Below are positions 17,693 to 25,579 of a DNA stretch of 52,786 nt, in pieces (position 1 is the stretch's first letter; each line of letters starts with the position of its first letter). A program made the translations under genes and the position numbers. This stretch comes from Proteobacteria bacterium UBA2363 (GTDB lineage Bacteria > Pseudomonadota > Gammaproteobacteria > Xanthomonadales > UBA2363), in the NCBI GenBank assembly GCA_002344355.1, contig DDTN01000048.1, positions 1-52,786 of the forward strand. The letters are read 5' to 3'. Under the pieces are notes generated by a model, which did no database searches, was not told the origin of the DNA, and was given only the letters and a program-made list of their open reading frames with translations.

Positions 17693-18705
17693 GCCGCCAC
17701 CTCGCGGGCCGCCGCCAGGGCCTGTCCGAGCGCCTCGGCGATCGCCGCGTGGGCCTTCAGGAAGGCGTCGTGGCCATGCGCCGAGCGCACCGTCAGCAGC
17801 CGTGCCGGACCGGCCAGGGCCTCGACCAGGGCATACAGGCCGGACAGCGGCACCAGCTGGTCCTGGTCGACGCCGACCACGGTCACCGGCACCCGGATGC
17901 GCGCCGGGTCGACGGCATGCAGGTCGAGCGACTCCGACAGGCGCAGGTAGGCGGTCGCTGGCCAGCGCGCCGCGAAGGCCTCGCCATGGCCGCGCAGCCA
18001 GGCCTCGCTGGCGACCTCGAAGCGGTCGGCCTGGCGGACCGGCGGCAGGTCGAAGCGGGTCCGCAGGTCGTGCGGCGTGCGATAGCCGAGCAGGGCCACC
18101 TGGCGGGCCAGCGACAGCGCCGGACCGGACTGGCCGCAGGCGATGCCCTGGCGCAGGATCGCCCGTTGCAGGCCGCGCCAGGCGCTGGCCCAGGGGTCGG
18201 GCCGGTGGCCGCCGCTGATCGCCACCAGTTGCTGGAGTCGTTCGCCGTGCCCGGCGGCGAAGGCGAGGCCGACCATTGCGCCGTACGAGGCGCCGACCAG
18301 GGCGTGCAGCCGGGCGATGCCCAGGGCGTCGAGCACGGCGGCCAGCGCCTGGGCCTGGTCGGCGGTGTCGATGGCCTGGTCGATGCCCCCGCAACGGCCC
18401 AGCCAGTCGATGCCGAGCAGTCGGAAGCGATGGGTGTCCAGGGCCAGGCCGGGGCCGCACTGGCGCGGCCACCAGCCCGGCTCCGGATAGCGCCGGGTGG
18501 CCAGCAGGTGGCGGTCGCCGGAGATGCCGCCGAGCACGGCGATCACCGGGGCCGTGCGCGGCCCGACCAGCTCGTAGGCCACGCGCACGGCGCGTTCGCC
18601 GCCGTGGCGCAGGGGCAGGGTGAACCAGCATTCGCCGCGCTCGGCGGCGCAGTCGACGGGGGTCGGCGCACCGGGGGCGCCGGTGCGGGCAATCGGGTCG
18701 GTCAT
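17689..18705 (-). CDS. metX: homoserine O-acyltransferase (MetX family, probably succinyltransferase)
   Basis: A 338-residue alpha/beta-hydrolase-fold acyltransferase, first gene of the met operon. It activates homoserine by acylation. The nucleophile elbow is GASYGAM (Ser near residue 143), the acid is in VTVVGVDQDQLVPL, and the catalytic His is in RSAHGHDAFL near the C-terminus. The early GGISGDRHL loop is typical of MetX. The GASYGAM elbow differs from the GGSMGGM elbow of classical acetyltransferases and resembles the proteins from Xanthomonadales shown to prefer succinyl-CoA; the acyl donor is therefore inferred. The ATG at 18705 is preceded by AAGGAG at a 9-base spacing; the frame continues upstream into the riboswitch leader and was not used. 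Confidence 0.88.
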   Translation of the reverse strand: MTDPIARTGAPGAPTPVDCAAERGECWFTLPLRHGGERAVRVAYELVGPRTAPVIAVLGGISGDRHLLATRRYPEPGWWPRQCGPGLALDTHRFRLLGIDWLGRCGGIDQAIDTADQAQALAAVLDALGIARLHALVGASYGAMVGLAFAAGHGERLQQLVAISGGHRPDPWASAWRGLQRAILRQGIACGQSGPALSLARQVALLGYRTPHDLRTRFDLPPVRQADRFEVASEAWLRGHGEAFAARWPATAYLRLSESLDLHAVDPARIRVPVTVVGVDQDQLVPLSGLYALVEALAGPARLLTVRSAHGHDAFLKAHAAIAEALGQALAAAREVAA

Positions 18706-18798
18706 CGCGGCACTCCTTCGAAGGGCTTGGGGAAACGCGCCATCGAGCGGGGTGCGGAGGTCCGTGATCCGGCGCCGGTGGCGGTCCGGGGACACGTT

Positions 18799-18914
18799 CC
18801 ATCTGCCGGCGGGCCGTTCCGCCCTGCCGCAGGAATTGGCACCTTCGACGGCAGCGTTGCTGCCGTCGGGTTGCCCCGGCTTCGTCGGGCCTGTCCCTCT
18901 GCCGGTCTCGATGG
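18799..18914 (-). promoter_or_regulatory. SAM-I (S-box) riboswitch upstream of metX-metB-hom
   Basis: Read on the minus strand, the leader contains AGAGGGACAGGCCCGACGAAG, then GGCAACCC, a variable stem-loop (GACGGCAGC...GCTGCCGTC), AAGGTGCCAATTCCTGC, and a closing GATGG at 18799-18803 that pairs with CCATC at 18910-18914. These are the strictly conserved S-box elements in the right order, including the kink-turn sequences and P1 closing helix, over about 116 nt. SAM-I riboswitches switch off methionine-biosynthesis genes when SAM is abundant. No terminator with a U-run is seen between the aptamer and the start, so control may be translational or Rho-dependent. Confidence 0.95.
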
Positions 18915-18921
18915 TGGCGGC

Positions 18922-18951
18922 AGCCTAGCGGCGGACCGGAGGGCCTGTCAA
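18922..18951 (-). promoter_or_regulatory. sigma70-type promoter of the met operon
   Basis: On the minus strand a perfect TTGACA (18946-18951) is followed by 18 bases and TAGGCT (18922-18927). The predicted start of transcription is near 18915, exactly at the 5' edge of the riboswitch aptamer, which supports both calls. Confidence 0.75.
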
Positions 18952-18974
18952 TCGCTATATCGCGATATAGCGAT
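18951..18974. promoter_or_regulatory. 24-bp perfect palindrome, candidate operator
   Basis: Bases 18951-18974 read identically on both strands (half-site ATCGCTATATCG). The palindrome touches the first base of the -35 hexamer of the met promoter, a place where a bound dimer would block or recruit RNA polymerase. It is strikingly AT-rich for this genome. The regulator is unknown; an ArsR-type SAH/SAM-responsive regulator is one guess. It could also be the upper part of a terminator for the kinase gene that ends at 19021. Confidence 0.7.
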
Positions 18975-19020
18975 GAATTGGTCGGCGGGTCGGGCGCCGG
19001 CCTCCGGCGTGGTGCCGTCG

Positions 19021-22000
19021 TCAGTCGCCGTCCGTCGCCTGGAGCTGCTGGCGCAGCCGGCGCGCGAGGTCGAGCGGATCGACCGGCTTGGCCAGGACAT
19101 CGCGCGCGCCCAGGGCCAGGCAGGCCTCGACGACCTCGGGACCGTGCCCGGCGGTGACCACCAGGACCGGCGGCATGCGCGCGCCCTGTGCGTGGCGCAG
19201 CGCGCGCAGGACGCCCTGGCCATCGAGGCCTGGCAGATCGAGATCGAGCACCACCGCATCGAAGCGCGCGACCTCCAGGCGGGTCAGCGCCGCCAGGCCG
19301 TTGTCGACGCCGACCACCTCGGCGCCGCGCGCGGCCAGCCGCTCGGTCAGCACCTCGCGCAGGGCGGGATCGTCCTCGACCAGCAGCAGGTAGAGGCCGT
19401 GCAGGTCGGTGCCGGCGCCCGCCGCGGGCGCCGGCGCCGGCCGGTCCGGCTGCGCCAGCGCGCGGCAGGCCCGCAGCAGCGCGCCCGGCCGCCAGCAGCC
19501 GTGCAGAACGGACCAGGCGGCTGGCAGCTCGCCGGCGTCCAGGTCGAGCGGCAGGCACAGGACCACCGGCCGTCCGGCCGCGGCACCGGCGGCCAGGGTG
19601 GCAAGCGCGGCGGCATCGTCGACCGCCGCCAGCAGCAGGCCCGGCGGCTGCCCGGCGGTGTCGTCGCCCGCTGCCGCGCGCGCGACCACGGCGCCCAGGG
19701 CGACCAGGCTCGCCTGCAGGTCGTCGGCCCGCTCACCGTCGCCGTCGGCCAGCCACAGGGACGGCAGGCCGGCGGCCAGGCGCTGTCCCGGCGCGTCGAC
19801 GGGCAGGCCGACCCAGAACGCGCTGCCGCCTTCCCTGCGGTCGTGGGCGCCCAGGTCGGCGCCCAGCAGCTGGCACAGTTCGCCGGAGATCGCCAGGCCC
19901 AGGCCGGCGCCGCCGGCACGCTGTCCCCGCCGGTCCTGGCTCCACGGCTGGAACAGGCGTTCGCGCAGGGCCGGCGACAGGCCGGGGCCGTCGTCCTCGA
20001 CCACGAACCGCAGTTGCCTGCCGTCGTGCTCGACATGCAGCCGGACCCGGCCGGTGGCGGTGAACTTGACCGCGTTGCCCAGCAGGTTGACCAGCACCTG
20101 GCGAAGCCGCTGGCGGTCGGTGCGCACGGTCGCCGGCACCGGGGTCGCGATCCGCACCGACAGGCCCAGGCCCTTGCCGGCGGCGGCGGCCTCGACATCG
20201 CCCAGGGCTTCGTCGAGCAGTTCCAGCAGGGGCACCTGCGCCGGCACCAGCGCCAGCGTGCCGGCCTCGATGCGGGCCAGGTCGAGCAGGTCGTTGACCA
20301 CCCGCAGCAGGTGCTCGCCGGCCTGCTGGATGTTCTGGCTGCAGTGGCGCTGGCGCGGCGCCAGCGGGCCGTTCTGGAGCAGGGCGTTCATGCCCAGCAG
20401 GCCGGCCACCGGCGTCCGCAGCTCGTGGCCGATGCGGGCCAGGAAGCGGGTCTTGGCGGCACTGGCCTGGCTCGCCCAGCGTTGCCGCTCCGCGGCCAGC
20501 AGGCGCCGGTGGCGGCGCGCCAGGCGACGGCGCAGGACCTGCTGGCCGGCCAGCGCGACCAGGCCGAGGGACAGGCCGTACAGCACCAGCGCCGGGGTCC
20601 TGCGCCACGGCGGCGGCTCGACCTCCACCAGCAGCTCCAGCGCCGCCAGCGCGGCCTGGCCGTCGCTGTTGCTGGCGGTCACCCGCAGCCGGTGGCGGCC
20701 GCTGTCCAGGCGTTCGAAGACGCGCTCCGGGCCGCCGGCGTCGTCCGCGCCATCGACGCCGTCGAGGCGGAAACGGAAGCGCTGCCCCGACGGCTTGTGG
20801 AAGCTGTCCAGGCGGACCGCCAGGCGCAGGTCGTGGTCGCCATGGCGCAGGCGCAGGGCGCCGGCGCCGGGGTCGAGCGCGACGCTGCGGCCGTCGCGCT
20901 GGACGCTGGCGCCATGCCAGCGCAGGCGCGCCTCCGGCAGCGGCGCCACCAGGGCGCGGGTGTCCACCACCACCACGCCGGCCTGCACCGCGGCCACCAG
21001 CAGGCCGCCCGCCAGCCGCTGCGGCGGCGTCCGCGCGAACTCGACGCCCGGCAGGCCGTCGTTCTCGTCGTAGGCCAGCAGTTCGCCGCGCTCGGGCAGC
21101 CAGGCGAACAGGCCGCGCTGGGTGGTCAACCAGACCCGGGCGTCGGCATCGACCAGGACGCCGCCGCCGGCCACGGCCGGCAGCCCCTCGCCGGCGGTGA
21201 CCTCGGCGACCGCCTCCAGCCTGCCGTCGGCGAGCACGCGGAAATGCGCGAGCGTGCCCGGCCGGTGCAGCCAGAGGCTGCCGTCCGGGGCGAAGTCGAG
21301 GCCGAACACCGGCAGGTCGCCGCTGCCGGGCACGGCCTCGACCTGCCAGTGCCCGGGCCCGGCACGCAGCAGCCCGCGCTCGCAGGCCAGCCAGGCGCCG
21401 CCGCGACGGTCGAAGCGGATGTCCCGGATCTCCGCGCAGGGCAGGTCCTGGCCATCGCCCAGGGGCAGGAAGCGCACCGCCGACAGGTCCGGCCGGAACC
21501 AGGCCAGGCCGCCGCCGCCGAAGGCGACCACCAGGTCGCCGCCCGGCGACTCCGCCATCCGCCAGGCCGGTGTCGAGGGAAAGGCCCGTCCCGCGTCGTC
21601 CTGGCGCAGCAGCCGCCCCTGGCCTTGATGCCAGCGGTGCACGGCGCCCTGGTGACCGGTCCACAGGCTGCCGTCGCGGCTGGCGGCGACGCTGCGGATG
21701 CGGGTGTCGGGCAGCACGCCGCCCTCGCGCTGGCTGGTCCAGCGCCGGATCGCCCCGGTGCCGGGGTCGAGTTCCAGCAGTCCTCCCGCCGGCTGGCCGG
21801 CCAGCCACAGCCGGCCGCGGGCGTCCGGCTGCACCAGCCTGAGGCTGCCCGGCGAGGCGTGCTCGGGGCCGGTCTCGTGGTCCGGCAGGAAACTGCGGAT
21901 GGCGCGCCAGCGGGGCGGCAGCTGGGCGATGCCGCCGCCTTCCAGCGCGAACCAGAGGCTGCCCTCGCGGTCCCGCAGCACGTCCAGCACCATGCCGGAG

Positions 22001-22944
22001 GGCAACGCGCGGCTGCGCCCCGGGCGCGCCGGGAACACATGCACCTGGTCGCTCGCCGGGTGCCAGCGCCGGATGCCGTCGATGCTGGCGTACCAGAGGC
22101 TGCCGTCGGCATCCATGGCGACGCCCCAGCCGGGCACCTCGGACAGGGCCGTGGGCAGCGCCACCTCGCCGCCGCCGGGCAGGGGCAGGGCGCGCAGCCC
22201 GGCATCGGTGGACAGCCAGCGCAGGCCACCGTGTCGCCGGATGTCGGCGATGATCGGTACCGCCGCCCCGGTACCGGCGCCGGCCATCGGCACCGGCGCC
22301 AGGCCGGTCTCCGGGTGCCACCGGCACAGGCCGTCGGTGCCGCCGACCCAGACGCTGCCGTCGGCGTCGGCATCGAGCGCGGTCACGTGCTCCGGGCAGG
22401 AACTGCCGGTGCGCCCCGGCAGGGCCCAGTAACGGGTGATCGCGCCGTCGCGGGAGAGCCGCGCCAGGCCGGTGCCGAAGCCGCCCAGCCAGATGCCGCC
22501 GGCACCATCGGCGGCCAGCGCCCAGATGCGGTCCCCGGGCAGGCCGTCGGGGCGCCCGGGCTGCTGCCGCCAGTGCTCGAAATCGTCGCTTTCCGGGCGG
22601 TAGCGGGCGACGCCCGCGTCGTGCACCGACAGCCAGACCTGGTCCTCGGGATCGACCAGCACCTGCTGGACGTCGTTGCCGGGCAGGCTGCCGGGGTCGT
22701 CGGGATCGTGCCGCCAGACCCGGATCGCGTGGCCGTCGTGGCGCGCCAGCCCGTCCAGGGTGGCCAGCCAGAGGTTGCCGGCCCGGTCCTGGGCGAGCCG
22801 GTGCACGGTGTTGGAGGGCAGGCCGTCGGCGCTGCCGAGCAGCCGGAACAGCGGCCGCTCCGGCGGTGGCGCGGGCTCCGCCGCGGCCGCCGGGCGACCG
22901 CCCAGCAGGAGCAGCGCGCACAGCAGGCACATCCTCGTCGGCAT
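19021..22944 (-). CDS. hybrid sensor histidine kinase with periplasmic beta-propeller (one-component two-component type)
   Basis: A 1307-residue inner-membrane sensor. Residues 1-22 form a signal peptide. About 30-680 form two seven-bladed propellers made of Reg_prop-type repeats such as LAQDRAGNLWLATLDGLARHDG and LAADGAGGIWLGGFGTGLARLS. About 690-775 match the Y_Y_Y domain (FRFRLDGVD, HRLRVTASNSDG). A single membrane helix lies near 785-805. The HisKA domain has H in IGHELRTPVAGLLGMN (about 837), and the HATPase domain has LVNLLGNAVKFT, EDDGPGL and GAGLGLAI. The C-terminus has a degenerate receiver-like segment (about 1065-1170, no phospho-Asp) and a true receiver with VVLDLDLPGLDG and KPVDP. 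No HTH domain is present, so output goes through a separate partner. The family typically senses polysaccharides; the ligand here is unknown. The ATG at 22944 gives the signal peptide. Confidence 0.9.
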   Translation of the reverse strand: MPTRMCLLCALLLLGGRPAAAAEPAPPPERPLFRLLGSADGLPSNTVHRLAQDRAGNLWLATLDGLARHDGHAIRVWRHDPDDPGSLPGNDVQQVLVDPEDQVWLSVHDAGVARYRPESDDFEHWRQQPGRPDGLPGDRIWALAADGAGGIWLGGFGTGLARLSRDGAITRYWALPGRTGSSCPEHVTALDADADGSVWVGGTDGLCRWHPETGLAPVPMAGAGTGAAVPIIADIRRHGGLRWLSTDAGLRALPLPGGGEVALPTALSEVPGWGVAMDADGSLWYASIDGIRRWHPASDQVHVFPARPGRSRALPSGMVLDVLRDREGSLWFALEGGGIAQLPPRWRAIRSFLPDHETGPEHASPGSLRLVQPDARGRLWLAGQPAGGLLELDPGTGAIRRWTSQREGGVLPDTRIRSVAASRDGSLWTGHQGAVHRWHQGQGRLLRQDDAGRAFPSTPAWRMAESPGGDLVVAFGGGGLAWFRPDLSAVRFLPLGDGQDLPCAEIRDIRFDRRGGAWLACERGLLRAGPGHWQVEAVPGSGDLPVFGLDFAPDGSLWLHRPGTLAHFRVLADGRLEAVAEVTAGEGLPAVAGGGVLVDADARVWLTTQRGLFAWLPERGELLAYDENDGLPGVEFARTPPQRLAGGLLVAAVQAGVVVVDTRALVAPLPEARLRWHGASVQRDGRSVALDPGAGALRLRHGDHDLRLAVRLDSFHKPSGQRFRFRLDGVDGADDAGGPERVFERLDSGRHRLRVTASNSDGQAALAALELLVEVEPPPWRRTPALVLYGLSLGLVALAGQQVLRRRLARRHRRLLAAERQRWASQASAAKTRFLARIGHELRTPVAGLLGMNALLQNGPLAPRQRHCSQNIQQAGEHLLRVVNDLLDLARIEAGTLALVPAQVPLLELLDEALGDVEAAAAGKGLGLSVRIATPVPATVRTDRQRLRQVLVNLLGNAVKFTATGRVRLHVEHDGRQLRFVVEDDGPGLSPALRERLFQPWSQDRRGQRAGGAGLGLAISGELCQLLGADLGAHDRREGGSAFWVGLPVDAPGQRLAAGLPSLWLADGDGERADDLQASLVALGAVVARAAAGDDTAGQPPGLLLAAVDDAAALATLAAGAAAGRPVVLCLPLDLDAGELPAAWSVLHGCWRPGALLRACRALAQPDRPAPAPAAGAGTDLHGLYLLLVEDDPALREVLTERLAARGAEVVGVDNGLAALTRLEVARFDAVVLDLDLPGLDGQGVLRALRHAQGARMPPVLVVTAGHGPEVVEACLALGARDVLAKPVDPLDLARRLRQQLQATDGD

Positions 22945-23033
22945 CGCCCCAGACTAGGCGGCGCGGGTCCGCTCACCTATCGGAATCGGCCCTCGTCCGG
23001 CATCGGAATTTTCCGATGCGCGCGCCGCCGCGC

Positions 23034-24119
23034 TCAGTCCGCCGGGGCGTGCCAGCGCGGGCTCAGGCGCGCCACCGCGTCGACCAGGGCGCCGAGGTGC
23101 TCGGGCCGGACCTGCGGGGTGATGCCATGGCCCAGATTGAAGACATGGCCGGGCCCGCGGCCGTAGTCGGCCAGCACCGCCGCCGCCTCGCGCTCGATCG
23201 CGCCCGGTTCGGCGTAGAGCAGGGCGGGATCGAGGTTGCCCTGCAGGGCGACCCGGTCGCCGGTGAGCCTGCGCGCCTCGGCCAGGCCCTGGGTCCAGTC
23301 CAGGCCGAGGGCGTCGGCGCCGGTGTCGGCCAGGGCGGTCAGGTGGCTGCCGTTGGCGCCCTTGGCGAACAGGATCAGCGGCACGCGGTCCGGCGCGTCG
23401 CCCTGGCCGAGGGCGGCGGCGATCCGCTCCAGGTAGCGCAGCGAGAATTCGCGGAAGTGGTGCGGCGCCAGCACGCCGCCCCAGGAGTCGAACACCTGCA
23501 GGGCCTGGGCGCCGGCGGCGCGCTGCGCGGCCAGGTAGTCGATGACCGCGCGGGTCAGCACGTCGAGCAGGCGGTGCATGAGTTCCGGCTGCTCGGCGAG
23601 CAGGGCCTTGGCGCGCCGGAAGTCGGTGCCGCCGCCGCCCTCGATCATGTAGCAGGCCAGGGTCCAGGGGCTGCCGGAAAAACCGATCAGCGGCACCTTG
23701 CCGGCCAGTTCGCGGCGGATCAGCGACACCGCGTCGATCACGTAGCGCAGCTCGACCGCCGGATCCGGCACCGCCAGCGCCTCGATGTCGGCGGCGCTGC
23801 GCAGCGGCCGCGCGAAACGCGGTCCCTCGCCCTCGACGAACGACAGGCCCAGGCCCATGGCGTCGGGGATGGTCAGGATGTCGGAGAACAGGATGGCGGC
23901 GTCGAGCGGGAAGCGCGCCAGCGGCTGCAGGGTGACCTCGCAGGCCAGTTCGGGGGTCTGGCACAGGGCCATGAAGCTGCCGGCGCGCTCGCGGCTGGCG
24001 CGGTACTCGGGCAGGTAGCGGCCGGCCTGGCGCATGATCCACACCGGGGTGCGGTCCACGGGCTGCCGGCGCAGGGCGCGCAGCAGGCGGTCGTTGAGCA
24101 GGGGCGGATGGCTGGTCAT
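23034..24119 (-). CDS. hemE: uroporphyrinogen decarboxylase
   Basis: A 361-residue cytoplasmic haem-biosynthesis enzyme that decarboxylates uroporphyrinogen III to coproporphyrinogen III. The N-terminal signature PVWIMRQAGRYLPEYR with the invariant Arg residues, the catalytic Asp in AAILFSDILTIPDAMG, GFSGSPWTLACYMIEGGGG and the C-terminal FNLGHGITPQVRPEH are all intact. The length matches the bacterial enzyme. The ATG at 24119 is the homologous start. It lies 79 bases downstream of a small WGR-like gene on the same strand and in the neighbourhood of aroB-aroK. Confidence 0.97.
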   Translation of the reverse strand: MTSHPPLLNDRLLRALRRQPVDRTPVWIMRQAGRYLPEYRASRERAGSFMALCQTPELACEVTLQPLARFPLDAAILFSDILTIPDAMGLGLSFVEGEGPRFARPLRSAADIEALAVPDPAVELRYVIDAVSLIRRELAGKVPLIGFSGSPWTLACYMIEGGGGTDFRRAKALLAEQPELMHRLLDVLTRAVIDYLAAQRAAGAQALQVFDSWGGVLAPHHFREFSLRYLERIAAALGQGDAPDRVPLILFAKGANGSHLTALADTGADALGLDWTQGLAEARRLTGDRVALQGNLDPALLYAEPGAIEREAAAVLADYGRGPGHVFNLGHGITPQVRPEHLGALVDAVARLSPRWHAPAD

Positions 24120-24198
24120 GTCGTGGCGCTCGGAACGGCCCGGGCGGGGGCCGGGCGACGGCTGGCCGTCGCGGTGGTAGGGAAGGCGGGTGGGGCGG

Positions 24199-24456
24199 TC
24201 AGTCCTGCGGCCGCTGCGCGCCTTCGGCGAAGGTGACGCGGAGGCCGCGCCGGATCTCGCGGTCGCGCGCCGCCTCGAAGGCGGCGATCGCGCTGTCGCG
24301 GTCCGGATGCACGCTGCGCCGGACCTGGCTGCGGCCGCCGATCTCGCCGCTCTCGCGCATCAGCGTGTAGCCCCCCAGCAGGTCGGCCTGGAGGATCAAC
24401 TGGCAGAAACGGGGGGGCGCGCCGGCGGCCGGCTGCTGCTGCAGGAACATGCGCAT
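24199..24456 (-). CDS. WGR-domain-like small protein
   Basis: An 85-residue protein. The sequence FCQLILQADLLGGYTLMRESGEIGGRSQVRRSVHPDRDSAIAAFEAARDREIRRG follows the WGR-domain layout (beta strands, then an R-G-R-like turn, then a helix with regularly spaced acidic and basic residues), with GEIGGRSQ in place of the W-G-R signature. WGR domains occur in poly(ADP-ribose) polymerases, and stand-alone bacterial versions are thought to bind nucleic acid; the function here is inferred from fold only. Two Met codons (24456, 24450) are candidate starts. It is divergent from the pirin gene. Confidence 0.65.
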   Translation of the reverse strand: MRMFLQQQPAAGAPPRFCQLILQADLLGGYTLMRESGEIGGRSQVRRSVHPDRDSAIAAFEAARDREIRRGLRVTFAEGAQRPQD

Positions 24457-24583
24457 GCGCGCAGTCTAGCGGGGATGTTTCGCCCGGGCAGTTCCCGGCC
24501 GCGCGCACGGGTCGCGGGCCGGCCCGCGCGGGACCGCGCCGGCGCCGGTCCCGCGCGCGCGGGCGACGATTCCGACGGCCGCT

Positions 24584-24589
24584 TACACT
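24584..24589 (+). promoter_or_regulatory. candidate -10 box TACACT upstream of pirin gene
   Basis: TACACT within GCTTACACTGGCG lies 27 bases before the pirin ATG. The same GC-TACACT-GG context occurs before the exosortase-like gene at 27463. No convincing -35 hexamer is seen, so this is a partial promoter call. Confidence 0.4.
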
Positions 24590-24615
24590 GGCGCCCTCGC
24601 CCCCGGAGTGCCGCA

Positions 24616-25509
24616 ATGACCCCGATCCGGATCGCCGCCCAGCCCCGCGACCTGGGCGATGGCTTCGTCGTCCGCCGCCTGTTGCCGGCGGCACCCTTGC
24701 GCACGGTCGGCCCGTTCGTGTTCCTCGACCACTTCGGACCGGTCGACTTCCCGCCCGGGCAGGGCATGGACGTGCGCCCGCACCCGCACATCGGCCTGGC
24801 CACGCTGACCTGGCTGTTCGATGGGTCGATCCGCCACCGCGACGGCCTGGGCAGCGCGCTCGACATCGAGCCGGGCGCCGTCAACTGGATGATCGCCGGC
24901 CGCGGCATCGTGCATTCCGAGCGGACGCCCCCGGCCCTGCGCGAGCGCGGCCAGCGCCTGCACGGCATCCAGACCTGGATGGCCCTGCCGCTGGCCGACG
25001 AGGCGATGGCGCCGGCCTTCGTGCACGTGCCGGCGGACCAGTTGCCGCGGCGTACCGGCGACGGCTTCGAGGCCACCGTGGTCGCCGGCGATGCCTGGCG
25101 CCTGCGTTCGCCGGTGCCGGTGCGCAGCCGCACCCTGTACCTGTCGCTGCGGATGGCGGCGGGCGCCACGCTCGAGCTGCCGGCCGACCACCCCGAGCGC
25201 GCCGTCTACTGCGCCCAGGGCCGGCTGGCGGTGGCCGGCACCACGCTGTCCCCCGGCGAACTGCTGGCACTGCCCCCGGGTCCGGCGGCGCTGGTGGCCG
25301 GCACCGGCAGCCTGGCGGTGGTGGTCGGCGGCGAGCCGCTCGACCTCGGCGCGGAGAACTCGGCGCGGCAGCCCCGGCACCTGCGCTGGAACTTCGTGGC
25401 CAGCCGCCTGGCGGACATCGAGGCCGCGGCGGCGGCCTGGCAGGCGGACGACCAGGACCGCTTCCCGGCGGTGCCCGGCGAGAGCGACCGGATCCCCTGG
25501 CCCGGCTGA
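24616..25509 (+). CDS. pirin-family protein
   Basis: A 297-residue double-cupin protein. The N-terminal cupin carries the metal-site signature MDVRPHPHIGLATLTWLFDGSIRHRDGLG, followed by AVNWMIAGRGIVHSER and HGIQTWMALP. The C-terminal cupin has RTLYLSLRMAAGATLELPADHPERAVYCAQGRL and the tail ESDRIPWPG. Pirins bind iron; some act as quercetin 2,3-dioxygenases or as regulators, and the substrate here is not known. The ATG at 24616 has GGAG 8 bases upstream and gives the normal N-terminus (TPIRIAAQPRDLGDGFVVRR). Confidence 0.9.
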   Translation: MTPIRIAAQPRDLGDGFVVRRLLPAAPLRTVGPFVFLDHFGPVDFPPGQGMDVRPHPHIGLATLTWLFDGSIRHRDGLGSALDIEPGAVNWMIAGRGIVHSERTPPALRERGQRLHGIQTWMALPLADEAMAPAFVHVPADQLPRRTGDGFEATVVAGDAWRLRSPVPVRSRTLYLSLRMAAGATLELPADHPERAVYCAQGRLAVAGTTLSPGELLALPPGPAALVAGTGSLAVVVGGEPLDLGAENSARQPRHLRWNFVASRLADIEAAAAAWQADDQDRFPAVPGESDRIPWPG

Positions 25510-25576
25510 GCCGGTCCCGGGGCCGGGGCGCTGGCCGATGGCGGCCGGCCGCCGCGTCCGGCCCCCGGCCCGGCAG
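25510..25576. terminator. GC-rich imperfect inverted repeat between convergent genes
   Basis: The 70-base spacer between the pirin gene and aroB begins GCCGGTCCCGGGGCCGG and ends CCGGCCCCCGGCCCGGC, which are nearly complementary. It could act as a bidirectional hairpin terminator, though no T tract is present. Confidence 0.35.
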
Positions 25577-25579
25577 GGC

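Noticed and set aside
18706..18798. Rho-independent terminator as riboswitch expression platform
   Set aside because: Stable GC stems can be drawn, but no run of U follows, so an intrinsic terminator is not supported.
17749..23166. Very long open frame on the plus strand across the met operon and sensor kinase genes
   Set aside because: It is antisense to well-recognised proteins, rich in Ala/Arg/Gly/Gln without any domain, and arises because stop codons are rare in GC-rich DNA. Other long antisense frames in the window were dismissed for the same reason.
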